A DNA stretch of 64,000 nt, from contig NZ_JAIMCG010000012.1 of NCBI RefSeq assembly GCF_019795295.1, positions 1 to 64,000 on the forward strand, given 5' to 3'. Below the pieces are notes generated by a model. It was not told the origin of the DNA. It made no database searches and saw only the letters and a list, made by a program, of their open reading frames with translations. This stretch comes from Cupriavidus sp. AU9028. Lineage in GTDB: Bacteria > Pseudomonadota > Gammaproteobacteria > Burkholderiales > Burkholderiaceae. Position 1 is the first letter of the stretch. Every line of letters starts with the position of its first letter. Made by a program: the position numbers and the translations under genes. Positions 63,980 through 64,000 of the stretch are shown here, one piece after another.

Positions 63980-64000
63980 GGGAACTCCTTCAAGCCTGCG

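Overview
The window is high-GC (well above 60% by eye), densely coding chromosomal DNA. Its gene order is typical of Burkholderiaceae, most like Cupriavidus or Ralstonia: ppc | hemC-hemDX-hemY | phr | rsuA | yqgE-ruvX-pyrR-pyrB-pyrC' | plsC | apaH | rmlBDAC. This placement is from remembered gene order and protein style, not from a database search. No rRNA, tRNA, CRISPR array or prophage was seen.

Layout. 1-126: right end of an IS3-family insertion sequence, directly followed by a palindromic REP-like element. 190-16029: housekeeping genes for anaplerosis (ppc), tetrapyrrole synthesis (hemC, a hemD-hemX fusion, hemY), DNA repair (phr), rRNA modification (rsuA), pyrimidine synthesis (pyrR, pyrB, an inactive pyrC'), phospholipid synthesis (plsC) and Ap4A hydrolysis (apaH). 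16261-39157: a long plus-strand run of tightly spaced, mostly overlapping genes for a surface polysaccharide. It holds the dTDP-L-rhamnose genes, a WecA-like primer and a WbbL-like rhamnosyltransferase, an ABC exporter (wzm/wzt), and a methyltransferase with a coiled-coil tail. These are followed by a two-domain glycosyltransferase, a GtrA/GT2/multi-TM set, a kinase/HAD/nucleotidyltransferase trio, a 982-residue membrane protein, a large HAD protein and two more glycosyltransferases. 39139-45300: an opposing minus-strand block with a WcaJ-like priming transferase, three GT4 glycosyltransferases and a Wzx-like flippase. 45626-49540: manB, waaC and waaA, which link the locus to sugar-phosphate supply and lipid A-core synthesis. 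49631-54272: a META-domain lipoprotein, an AAA ATPase, a TolC-family channel, a rhodanese and pcm. 54437-54707: a REP-like tandem array. 54737-60229: a TetR-MFP-RND efflux operon with a readable promoter and operator. 60383-63979: a YkgJ protein, a DUF1439 lipoprotein, uppP, another REP pair, trmB and an AHSA1 protein.

How the genes fit together. Most of the middle of the window serves the cell envelope. RmlABCD supplies dTDP-rhamnose, the WecA-like enzyme and the first GT2 probably start the chain on undecaprenyl phosphate, later transferases extend it, and Wzt (with an extra C-terminal domain) plus Wzm export it. The methyltransferase with a repeated coiled-coil tail looks like a WbdD-type chain terminator and ruler. 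The kinase/HAD/NTase trio may make an unusual nucleotide-activated substituent. The opposing Wzx/WcaJ block looks like a second polysaccharide route, but no Wzy polymerase is recognisable. The strongest candidates for something undescribed are the kinase/HAD/NTase trio with its membrane and HAD partners (29330-36998) and the coiled-coil ruler (23812-25026).
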